DNA from: Poronia punctata
Taxonomy: Eukaryota; Ascomycota; Sordariomycetes; Xylariales; Xylariaceae
DNA length: 64,000 nt
Assembly (NCBI GenBank): GCA_022579005.1
Contig: MU401532.1
Coordinates: 94,363 to 158,362 of the forward strand
Direction: 5' to 3'
Part shown: one piece after another, positions 47,601-59,565 of the stretch
Position numbering within the stretch: position 1 is the stretch's first letter
Layout of the letters: every line of letters starts with the position of its first letter
Notes under the pieces: generated by a model
What the model was told of the DNA's origin: nothing
The model's input: only the letters and a program-made list of their open reading frames with translations
Databases searched by the model: none
Made by a program: the position numbers and the translations under genes

Positions 47601-50600
47601 TTACTTCTTGCTATTATAAAAAACATACTTAAAAGCAAAAAAGCTAATATAAAATAAGCGCTTAATATTTATATAAAAGCTTAATAGTTATAAAATATTA
47701 AAGTTAACAAGCTGCTTTTAAAAAAAGTTAATATTATATTTAAAAACATAATTTTTAAAGCACTAAGCTACGCTAACGTATTAATTTATTAAGTTAGCTA
47801 TATTATTTAAAACGCTATAGTTAAAAATAAAAAAACTATTTATATAACGTTTAAAAATATTAAATACTAATTTAGCTAAAAAAGTAAAAGTTAAGTTTTA
47901 ATTAACGCTATAAACTTTAGTAGGCTACCTAGCTTATAGCTTAATATAATTATGCTTTTAAAATTAACTAATTACCTTATAGCCTTAATTTAATAAACTA
48001 AATCTTAGCTTATTAAAAATATATTATAATAAGCAACTAATATAAGCAGCTATTTTTATATTAATATTATAATAGTTACTTTTAATATCTTATAAAACAA
48101 TATTTAACTAAGTGCTTAAAGCTTTAATTTAAAGCTAACTTTATTTTAAATATTTTTTATAGCTTTAAAGTAGCATATAATTACTAACTACGTTTAAACT
48201 TACTTTAAAATTACTATTATTATAAGCATAAAAAAACAAAGCAAGCTTATTATAAAAATTATTAATACTAGTACGTAAGCTAGCCTTATTATTAAAATAT
48301 ACGTTTTAAAGCACGCTTTGCTAGTTTAGCAAACTAGTTTTACTTAAAAAAGCTATAGCAATAATATTAATAAAGTTAGTTATACTAGTGTTATTAAAAT
48401 TAAAGTATAGCTTACTAAATAAAGTGTTAATCTTTTATTATATATTATTTTAAAGCAATATACTTTATTTCCTTTGCTTTTAAATATAAATTTTATTATT
48501 AAAACAAATATGTTTTTATACTATTAAAACAACTACCTTATATATAATATATAGTTTAAAAAAACAAAAATTATAATTTTAATAGCGTTTATTAAAAACT
48601 AGTTTTTATTATAGCTATTTAAAGTTATTAATATATTAAAAAACTAGCTACTATTTGCTTATTTTTAAAGCTAGCAAATAGTATAATAAAGCTTTATTAA
48701 GTAATTATTAAAAAAGTAGCTAATAGCAATAATAATAATAAGTCTAACTTATTTTGCTATAATTAAAATATTGCCTTAATTATAAATTATAACGCTGCTT
48801 TTTATAGCATACTTTAAAAGAAAATCTTTAATATAGTGCTTAATATTAAAAAAAGCTTACTTTTAAATACTGCTAGCCTTAGCTTTACTTATTTTAAAAA
48901 CGCTATACTATTTAGTTATAAGTATAGTATTAATCCTAGCTTTTTTAATATATTTTTAATTAATTTAACTAATAATAAAACTATATAAGCTATACTATAT
49001 AATAACGCTTTTATAAATGTTTTTTGCAATACTACTTAAAAAGTCTATTATAAAGCCTAATAAACTAGCATTATTGCTGCTAAAAAAGCAAATTAACTAA
49101 AAGCTTTAATTAAGTTATTTAATATTTTTACTATATATAAAAGCAAAGCTAAAAAAGTTTATTTTATTAATAATAATTTATTAAATAAAATAACTTTTTT
49201 AAGTATATATAACTAAAAAAAAAAAGCTATTAAAAAAAAAGTTATAAACGTTAAAAATAAAACTTAATTATAATAAAAAAGTATTTATAAAAATATTTAG
49301 CTTTAATTTATAAAATACTTTTAAAAAATATAACTTACTTAAAAAAAAATTATAAAGCTACTTTAAAGCTTAAAAAAAACTAACCTTACTAATATAAAAA
49401 AAATAGTTTTGCTAAAAATTCTTTTTTATAAAAAAATAGCTTTAATATAAGATTTTTTTAAAATAAAATATGCTAATAATAATATTGCTTTACTATATAA
49501 AATTAAAGCAGTGCCTTATAAAGCATAGTAAGCTAAAAGCATTTTAATTTTAGCGCTACTAAAAAACAAAGTTATTAAGGTTTTATAAACACGCTTTAAA
49601 AACAAAGTTTTAAAAAAAGCAAGCTTGCTATATTATAATATATAGTTTATAGTTAAAAAGCTTAAAAAAAGCTTATACCTTATTAACTTAGCTACTAAGC
49701 TTAATACTATTACTATTTAAAATACTATTTTACTACAAAGCTATAATAAGTTTATAAAAAAATTTGCTATATATATTATTATATTAGTTAATAACTTATT
49801 TTTTAGCTATAATTAAATTAATTTTTTTATTTATAGCTATACTTTAATTATATTTAATACTTTACTTAAGTTACTTTAAATAACAACTTTACTATAAAGC
49901 TATATAAACTTTATTACTTAGTTTTTATATATTATTATATAAGTTTTTTTTAATATTGCTTTTTAAAAATATAAGCTTTTTTTTAATAATATAAAAATTA
50001 AAAGCTTTATATTATATTATAATAATTAAAAAGTTGCTTTTAAAATTAAGCAATATGTTTTAAAGCATTTAAAAAATATTAATGCTATGCTTTTTAACTT
50101 AAAACTAGCTAGTTTTACTTTAAGTGCTATAAAAAGCAAATAGTGTTGCTAATTTGCAAAAATTATTAAGTTTATATATAAAACATATAAAAAAAAGCCT
50201 ATTAATATAAAAGTTATTAAAATTAAAAAATAGCTTATATATAAAAACATTATAAATATTAAAGCTTTTTTTAAAGTTATTATTTATTATAAAATATAAA
50301 TTAAAAACTACTTTTAAATTTATATACTTTTTACTACTTTTTTATAAAAAAATATAGCTTTTATTTAAAAAAGTAAGCAATAATAGTTTATAAATTAGTT
50401 AAAACTTGCTTTAATTAATATATTACTTTTAATTATTATTAATTATAAAAGTAAGCAAATTTACTTTTAAACTAATACTTTTAAAACTAAATAAAAATAT
50501 ATTTTAGCTTAAAAAGTAAACAAAAAAATTAAGCTAGCTTAATATAAGTTAAAATATTAAAAAAGCTTTAAGTTAAACTATAACGCTATAAAAAAAAAAG

Positions 50601-53600
50601 CTTTTAGCATTATTAAGTTACTAAGGCGCTTATAAAACTATTTTTATAGTATATAATTTATTTTAAAAATTAATATAAAAGTTTTAATTACTTAGCTAAA
50701 TAATAAGTTTTTTGCTTTTTTAAATATAATTTTTATTTAATAAATCCTATATAGTAAAATATTTAACTTTAAGCTTTATTATATATTAAAAAAAAAGTAT
50801 ATAGCTATAAATAGCTTATTTTAGTAATTTTAAAAGCTTATTAATAATAATAATAATAAGTAAAAAAGTAATATAAAGCAACTTATTAATATTTAGCTTA
50901 GCGCTATATTTATTAATATTAATATAGTTTAAATTAACTTAAAAATAAGTATAAATAAAGCTTTAAAACTTAATTATAAGTTACTTGCTTTTAGCTACTT
51001 AATTTAGCTTATTAAGCTATTATTAAAGCTTATAATTTAATAAACTTAAAAAAGTTAAAAAAATGTTTAATTTTTTATTACTAGTACTATTTTAAAACGC
51101 TATAATAATAAATATAAATAAAAAAAGTTTAAAAATTATATATATTAATACTTTATATATAATAGTACTTTATAAAAGTAAGCAACTTAGTTTTTTACTT
51201 TTAAGCAATATAATAATTTTTTAAAAAAATATAAGTTAATTATTTAAAAACTTTACTTAGCTTTTAGCTATAAAAAAAATTAATTTAATAATTTAATAAA
51301 TTTTATAACTTTATTACTAGCTTAACTTTATTAAAAATATTTACTTAATAACTAAGTTTTATTTAATTATTAAAAGTTATAAAGCAGCTTATTTAAAAAA
51401 TAGTACTAGTATAATATTTTTATTAAGTTTTTATACTTATAAGTTATTAATATTTAAACTATATTATTTTATAAAAAAAGTTTACTTTAATTAAAGTATA
51501 ATATAAGCAAATAGCTTTTTTTAAAGCTAAAGCTTTTTAATAAGTAAACTTTAAGTTAATATTTAAGTTTTTTTATAAATATATAATATATTACTATAAT
51601 AACGCTTTATATATTAAATATAATAATAAAAGTAAATTTAAAAAAAAGGTTATTATAATAGCAAAGTATTTTAAATATTATATTGCTTATAAACTAGCTT
51701 ATTACTTTTAAGTATAAAGCTTTATTAAAAGTAAGCACTAGTTAATTAAAATAACGCTTATAAAAGTTATTAATAAAACTAAAAAAAAACTAGCTAAAGT
51801 ACTTAAGCTTTGCTATTTTAATAAATAACGTTACTATTTAATACTATAAGTATAGCTTATATAAACTAGTTTATAAATGTTTAGTTATTTTGCTAATTAA
51901 AAACGTTATATTAATATAGCAAGTATTATAGTAAAATTTAGTTTTTAATTATATTAATTTAGTAGTATTAAAAGTAAAGCAGTTAAAATATTATATAAAA
52001 AATGTTAAATATATAAAAAAATTATTATTTTAAAGTAAAAAAATAATATAAACTAATAAATTAACAAAATGCTTATAAAATCTAGCTTAAAATATATATT
52101 AATAACTTTATACTTTTATTTAATATTTTTTAAAAAATTAATAAAAATAATAATAAAAAGCTTTTATATAAATAAAATAAGCTATACTAAATTATTAAAG
52201 CTATAAGTAATATATACTATAAGCTTACTAAAATAAATAAATAGCAGCTATATAGCTATTATTTTATAAAATAACTTTAAGCTTTTTATAAAAATAATAA
52301 AAAATACTAAGTACTAAAAAACTTTAACTTAAACTTTTAAACTACTAAAAGTGTTTTTTAAGTAATTAAGCTTATTAATAAACTAAATTTAAAACTTTTA
52401 GTAATAAATAATAACTTTGCTTTAAATTTTTATAAAAACTATAATTATATTAATAGCTTTTTTAAACTATTAATATTAATATAATAGCTATTAACTATAC
52501 TTATAAAGCTAGTATAATATAAAATTAATTAAATAGCTTTATTTATAATATGTTTTTTTTTAAAAAAACTTAGCTAAAATTACTTATATAATAAGTTTTT
52601 ATTTTTAACTTTTTAAAAGCTATAGCTTTAAAAGAAAAAGTTAAAATAACTATACTTAAGCGTTATGCTAGCTTTTTACCTAGTTTTCTTATTTTCTTAT
52701 TTTTTTAATATACCTATTTTCTATTTTTATTTTTTTTAGTTTTTACTTTATTTACTATTTAAAATTAACAGCTTGCTTGCTAATAATAACGTGTATTTGC
52801 TTATTTTCTTATTTTCTTTATAAATGTTTTTTTTTATATTAATTAAATAGTTAAAGCTATTTAAAAAATAACCTATTATTTTTTAAAACTTATTTTTTTA
52901 TATTATATATAGAAAATTAACATAGTGCCTTTTTTATTATAATTTTTTTTTACTTGCTTTAATACCTTATACGCTTACTAAAACCTACTTTTAAAGCTTT
53001 AATTTAAAAAATATTTATAAGTTAGCTTTATAAAAGTATTTAATATAAGTATAAAAAAAAGTAAGCACTTTTTAAAGCTAATAATAACCTTAACGTTTTT
53101 AATTAGTTAAAATATTATAAAATACTAGATTTTAAGTAGTTTTTTACTAGCGTTATAAAAAGTATATAATAAGCTTTAGATTATAAAGGTATAGTTGCTA
53201 TAAAAGCTGCTTTAAAGCTTAGTATTTAATATATACTTAAAAAATAGCTATATATTAAATTAGCTTTTTATATTAAATTTAATAAAACACTTTTTATATT
53301 AAGTATAAAGCACAACGTTTAGCAACCTTTTTTATTAAATTAAAAAAGCTTTATATTTATATTAGTTTTATAGTAAACATATAAAATACTTGCTTTATAG
53401 CTTGCTATTTTTACTTTTAATATAAATTAGCTTTATTTTAAAATCTTTTTATTTTGCTAAACTTTTACTAATTTTAATAATATGTTTTAAAGCGCTGCTA
53501 GCAATATAAAAAAATAAGTATACTAGCTACTAAATATAATATTTTTATATAATACTACTAACAACTTTAATTTATAAAGTACTAAGTATTTGTTTACTAT

Positions 53601-54146
53601 TAGCCTTTATTTTACTATAACAAAATTAATAAAACGCCTTTAATTTTTACTATTTTAAGCTAAAAATAGTTTTTTTAATTTTCTTAACAACTAGCTAAGC
53701 CTTGTTTATTTTATTTAGCAACTTTAATAACTACTACATATATACAATATTAGTACTAAGATCGTCGCCTATTTGTATATTTATAAAGACCTTAAAAAAA
53801 TTAATTTTTAAGCATTTTAAAAGTAGCATAATAAAGCGTGCTATTAATCTTAAGTAAATAAAGTAATAAAAAAATATAAAGAAATAAAGCTAGTAAAAAA
53901 AAAAAGTTTATAAAAAAACTAGCTACACTGCTTCCTTTTTTTTTTACTTTAAAAAGCTATAGCAATAAGTGTTAATAAAGCTTGCTTGGTTAATAAATTA
54001 TAAAATTTAAAGTATAACCTTAATTACTTAAACTAATAAGTTAACTACTAAAAACCGTTTAATTTAAAAAGCAAAACAAGTACAAATAACTAAATAAAAA
54101 TTAATTTACTTATGCTTGCAACTTTTAATAATAATAAAAAAATTTA

Positions 54147-54186
54147 AGGTCTTTTTTGCTTTAATTTATTATAAGCAAAAAGACCT
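54147..54186 (+). repeat. Inverted repeat with 14-bp arms
   Basis: Left arm AGGTCTTTTTTGCTT and right arm AAGCAAAAAGACCT, separated by about 11 bases. The arms are reverse complements apart from one extra T. Confidence 0.8.
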
Positions 54187-54375
54187 AAAAAAGATTCCTA
54201 TCCTATTTTAAAAAGCTGCAAGTAATCTGCTTACTTTTAAAAAAACCTATAAACTTACCTTTACTTTTAATCTCTTCTTACACCTATACAACCTCTTTTT
54301 AAATTCTTTTTATTTTTTTCTACCCTTTTATCTCTTGTTTTACTATAGCATAGCCTTTATTATACATAATTAATT

Positions 54376-54400
54376 AGGTGCCTTTATAAATAAAGCACCT
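54376..54400 (+). repeat. Inverted repeat AGGTGCCTTTAT..ATAAAGCACCT
   Basis: Arms of 11-12 bases around a two-base centre with one bulged C. Part of a cluster of three inverted repeats within 300 bases. Confidence 0.75.
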
Positions 54401-54423
54401 ATAGTCTAAAAAGGCTTAAAAAA

Positions 54424-54440
54424 CAAGACTTAAAGTCTTG
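54424..54440 (+). repeat. 17-nt inverted repeat CAAGACTT-A-AAGTCTTG
   Basis: Perfect 8-bp arms around a single A. It retains CpA and TpG, which most of the block has lost. Confidence 0.85.
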
Positions 54441-56958
54441 CTTATTATTATATATAGCTAAAATGCTTTGTTTTTACTTTTAGAAATTTAATATTTAATA
54501 TATAAACATATTAACGTGCTTTTATATTATATAAAGTTATAAAGATCTAAAAGCAAAAACAGTACTAGCAATACTAAAATTAACTAATTAGTATTAAATA
54601 AAAAATACTTAAAATTTATTTTTTAAAATATATAGTTAAACAAAATATTTAGTTTTTAGCTTAGTATATTAGTTAAATATAATAAGCGTAAATAGCTTTT
54701 AAAAAGTAAAATAATAGGTAGTATTTAATTAATTTTAAGCAGTAAACTTAATATTTTATTTAAAAATACTTTTAGCTAGGTTATAAGTATAAGTTAAAGC
54801 TTTAAGCTTTAATATATAAGTTACTACTTTAAAAAGCAATTAAAAATAAAGTATAAAAAAAAATTAATAAAAAGCTTTTTATTATAAGAAAACATATTAG
54901 CAATAATTATTAAATACTTATTATTATTAACTTTTATGCTTTAAAAGCTTATATATTTAATTTTTTAAATAAGGCTTTTTTAAAAAAATATAAAAAAGCA
55001 ATATGCTTGCTAGCAGCAGCCTAGCTAAGCAATATATATAAAATGCTTTAAAAATACTACGTTGTTTCTTTTTATAACTAGTTTAATAACTAGTTATATA
55101 AGTACTTTTGCTTAGCAACGCTAATTATTTTATAAAGTACTTTATAAAAAGTAATTAAAATATAGTATAATAGCGCAGCAAGTAAAAATTTATTAATACT
55201 TATTTTAATAATTTTATAAATAATACCTTAATATAAAGTTTTTATAAACTAAAAAAAGCTTATTTAGTAGCTTTAAATTAAAAAAAGGCTTATTAACTAC
55301 TTACTAAAAGCTTTAAAGTTTAAGCTTTAAATTTTTATTTTAAAAAATATAAACAAAAACCTTTTATAATATTTAGTTAAAAAAGTTTACGTTTTATAAA
55401 TATACTAAAAAAGCTTTATTTTTTTATAAATAAAGCAAACTTTTAATTTTAATATAAAAATATTGTTGCTAAAAAAGCTTAATATTAACAGCTTTTATAG
55501 CTTAGCAAACCTTTATAATAATAATAACAGTTTATTATAATATTAATATAAGCTACTATAGTTAGTTAATATTAATTTTAAAGTTAAATAAAAAAAATAG
55601 TTATTAAATAATAAAGTAATAATTATTTTAATATACTTTATAAAAAACTATTACCTTATTGCTTACTTTAAGTTTTTAATAATAATAGTAAAACTTATAT
55701 AAAAAGTATACTTATTAAAAGTATAGTAGCAAAGCAAAGTTATTTAAAATTGCTAGTAAAAGTAAAATATATGCTAATAATAGCTTTAACTTTTTATATT
55801 TAAAGTTTATAAATAAATATATTACTATAATTTAGTAGTTAACTATAAAAATTAAGTAGCTTATATTTTTAATAGCTTAATAATATTAAATAAAAGCATA
55901 TAGTAAATTTTTAAAATGCTAACTATGCTATACTAAAACATATTTAATATAATGCTTTTTTTTTAAAAGGTTAAAGTTTCTTTTTTTAATTTAGCAAAAA
56001 AGTTAAAAATATAAAATACTTAGCATTTTTTATATAGTCTTTTTGTTTAAATAGCTAAACTAACTAGCTATATTAGCTTTAAGCATACTTAATAACTATT
56101 AGCAATATAATACTTAAACCTTTTTAAATATATTAAAATAAATAGTAAAGATTTATTAAACTAATAAAAAAAATAAGCAGATTTAAAATTAAAACAAAGC
56201 TTTTTAACTTTAAATACTAAGCTTAATAATATTAAAACTAAGTAAACTTTAGCTATAAAGCACTTTTAAAGCTTTATTTAATTAATAAACTAATATAAAG
56301 TCTTTACTATTATTATTAAAAAAAGCAAAGTTTTTAAGCTTTTTATTTAATTTGCTTATAAATATAATTATATTAAAAAAAAAGTTTGTATTAATAGCGT
56401 ATATAATATTATATTACCCTTTTTAGTTTTTAATATTAAAAAAGCATGCTATTATAAGTTTTATTATAAGCTTTATAGTGCTTTAGTAAAAGTTAAAAAA
56501 TATAAACTAAAATTAATTTTTTAAAATATTATATTTTTATAAAGCAAGCAAAGCTTACTAAAAATATTTACTATATAACTAAGTTTTAATTAAGCTAATA
56601 CTTTTTATTATAAAGTTAATAAAACTTTTGCTTAGTATATAAGTTAACTTTAACTTATTTATTTTAGTAATTAAAAAGGCTAAGTATAATATTATATAAA
56701 TATAAAAGCACTTAAAGTAACTATAGCTAAAAGAAAAGCTAAATAGCTTAATTATATAACTACTAAAAAGCTTTAATAGTTATATTAAAAATAATATACT
56801 AAACTTTTAATAGTATTAAATAATTAAAAATAGCTAATAAAACAGCTTAGGCCTTATATTAATTAAAAGCAGCTATATATATATTTTTACTTTTTATATT
56901 AATTTATTTAGCTTTAAAGTGCTAAAAACAATAACCTTTTTAGCTAAAGAAGATTAGA

Positions 56959-57250
56959 ACGTAATTAATATATATGCTTATTATGCTCTATATTATAAGG
57001 TAGCTGCAAGACTAAAAAGAACTAGCTTGTTTTTTATTTTTTTATAAATAGCTATTATTTTTGCAGTGCTTTTTAAACCTAGCTACTTATTTATTTATTA
57101 TATACATAATATACTAAGTTATGCTTTTTAAAATACTTTTATAAAGCTATAATTAATGCAAAGCCCTTAAAACCTAGTTAATGCGTTTACTTTAACTAAA
57201 CCTTTTTTAGTGTAAAGTTAAAGTAATCTTTAAAAATCTTCAATTTTATT
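56959..57250 (+). repeat. LTR-like direct repeat, right copy
   Basis: Same orientation as the left copy. Shared landmarks include ATTATAAGGTAGCT, TATGCTTTTTAAAATAC, ATAAAGCTATAATTAAT, AAAACCTAGTTAATGCG and TTTACTTTA. Differences such as TACAAAG/TGCAAAG, TAGTATAAAG/TAGTGTAAAG and AATTTTTA/AATCTTTA are transitions. Confidence 0.75.
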
Positions 57251-58202
57251 ATATTATATATAAAAATAAAGTTTTTAGCTATATATGTTTATTATATATA
57301 TAAAGAATAAGGTATTTTTTATTTTTTAATAAAAAAATTAACACTAATTAGTTATTATTTTTAATAATATACGTTATTATTTATTAATAATAAATTAGCA
57401 AAGCACTTTAATAAACAAAAAACTTTAAAATATTATTATATAAAGTAATACTGCTTTATAAAACGCTTTATATAAAGAATTCCCTTCAAATTCTATAATA
57501 TTACTTTAAGCTTTGCTTTTTTTAAATAAAAAACGTATAGCTTATATAAGCTTATAAGTAAGCATTTTTATATTTTATATTTTCTTTTATTATATAAACT
57601 GCTATAATAGCTAAAAATAAAAGCTAGTTTTTAAATGCTTAAAAAAACTATATTGCTAAAAATATTACTAGAAATACTTAAAGTCTTTATACTTTTATAT
57701 ATAAAAACATTTTTATAAGCTTAAACGTTAATATTAAAGTTTAAAAAAACTATATTAACTTTAATTATTTTAATATCAAATTTTAGCTTAATTAACTATT
57801 TAAAAAAAAAATAGTTATAACGTATATAGTTAAATGCTTATATAACTATATACAAAGCAGCAAACTTTTTATAAATAGCTTTGCATATAATTATTAAGCA
57901 AACTTTAAAAGTTAAAACTAAAATATTTTTAAGCTAGTTAAAAACAGTTTTTTTAAAAAGCTTTAAAATTAGGTTTTAAAAAAAGTTTTTATGTTTACCT
58001 TTAAAAAAAACTTATATATAAAAAAATTAAAAAAAAAATTATAGTTTATAGCTACTATATAATTTATAACAGTATTTTTAATTATACTTTAGTACTTAGT
58101 TATTTTATAACTATTAACTTTTATTTAACTTATATTTAAACTTACATTTATACTTGCACTTGCACTTATATTTACACTTATACTTATACTTATAACAAAG
58201 CT

Positions 58203-58250
58203 TATATTTATAGCTATACTAGCACCTATATTTATAGCTATACTAGCAGC
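58203..58250 (+). repeat. Tandem duplicate of a 24-bp unit
   Basis: Two adjacent 24-bp copies differing at one base, each with TATTTATAGCTATACTAGCA. A TACTTGCACT/TACACTTATACT hexamer-type repeat precedes it (about 58136-58195). Confidence 0.85.
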
Positions 58251-59450
58251 TTGTTTTTATATACAAATACTTACTTTATAATACTACTAATAGCTAAACC
58301 TTTTATACTAAATATAACTTTAAAAAGTACGTTTTTTAATTAAAAACAAAATTAACCCTTAGTACCTAATATAATAAACTTTCTAAATAACGCTAAACTT
58401 TATTAATAATAATAGCTATATAGCTAAAAGTATAATAAAAGCTAAAAGTATAATAATAGCTAATATTTATTAGCAACTTTTTTAAAAAAAAACATATACT
58501 TTTAAAAGTATAGTATAAAAAACTTTTATATAAAAATATTTTAAATATTAACGCTAGCACTATATAAAAGTACTATTAATATAGTTTTATTTAAGCTACT
58601 TTATTTAAACTAAGTTAAGCTAAAGCTTTTTATAGCATTTAATAAAATATAGCAAAAAATTAAAACTATATAAAATAACTATATAATATTTTTTTTAATA
58701 AAATACGTATTTTTATAACTATATATAAAAAACGTAGTTTTTATTTAATATAGTATTATGCTGTTTTTTTAACAATCTTTTAAAATTATATAAAGCAATA
58801 CTATATTAATTATATTAAACTAATAAGAAAATAAAATAAAATATATAATATGCTTAACATATATTTTAATACTTATATTAACTATAACTAGTATTAAACT
58901 AATTAAACTATAATAACTTTTATATAAATTAAAAATAAAAACTTAAAAAAGTTTAATTTAAAAGCGCTTAAGTTACTATTTAATAAATTTTAACTTATAT
59001 AATAAGCATTAAAATTAAAGTTTAATAGCAAGACTTTTTTATATATAACTATTATATAAGCATATATTAAAATTATTGAGCTAAAGCTAGCACTTATTAT
59101 TTAAAACACAATAAGCAAAGCTTTAATATTTAACTTAAAAGCTATAATATAAGTTGCTACTAATAAATAAATAACTTAGTACTTAATATATAAAAAACTA
59201 GCTAATAGTTATAGGTTAGCAACTAGATAGGTACCTAAACAGTATATAACGCTAAAGTATATAGTCCGCTATAAAATACCAATAACCACCTTAGTATTCT
59301 ATATCCCTTTTAAGAGGTCTAGCTTAATTAAGTAGCAGCATTAATACTAGATCGTAATACTAATATTAACTATATTAATTAAAAATATAATTATAATTAA
59401 GCTTAAAAGTTATTTAAGCAACATATAAAAAAATACTTAAAAAAACCTAA

Positions 59451-59565
59451 ATTTACTTTTTATATATTTACCTTTTATATATTTACTTTTTTTATATTTA
59501 CTTTTTATAGATTTACGTTTTATAGATTTAGATTTATATATTTACTTTTTATATATTTACTTTTT
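59451..59565 (+). repeat. Minisatellite of 15-17 bp units (TTTACTTTTTATATA-like)
   Basis: About seven imperfect tandem units. Units vary mainly by C/T or A/G (TTTACC, TTTACT, TTTACG, TTTAGA). Confidence 0.85.

Larger units (their letters stand above)
44363..57250 (+). mobile_element. RIP-degraded LTR-retrotransposon-like element (12.9 kb)
   Basis: Bounded by two direct repeats of about 293 bp, each with a TATA-like stretch (TTTTATATATATAGCCCTT in the left copy), fitting LTRs. The interior of about 12.3 kb is fully RIP-like and has no readable gag or pol. The length is above the usual 5-8 kb for fungal gypsy/copia elements, so a second element may be nested inside, or the two repeats may be solo LTRs of separate insertions. 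Orientation is assumed from the TATA-like box and is uncertain. Target-site duplications could not be identified. Confidence 0.6.
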
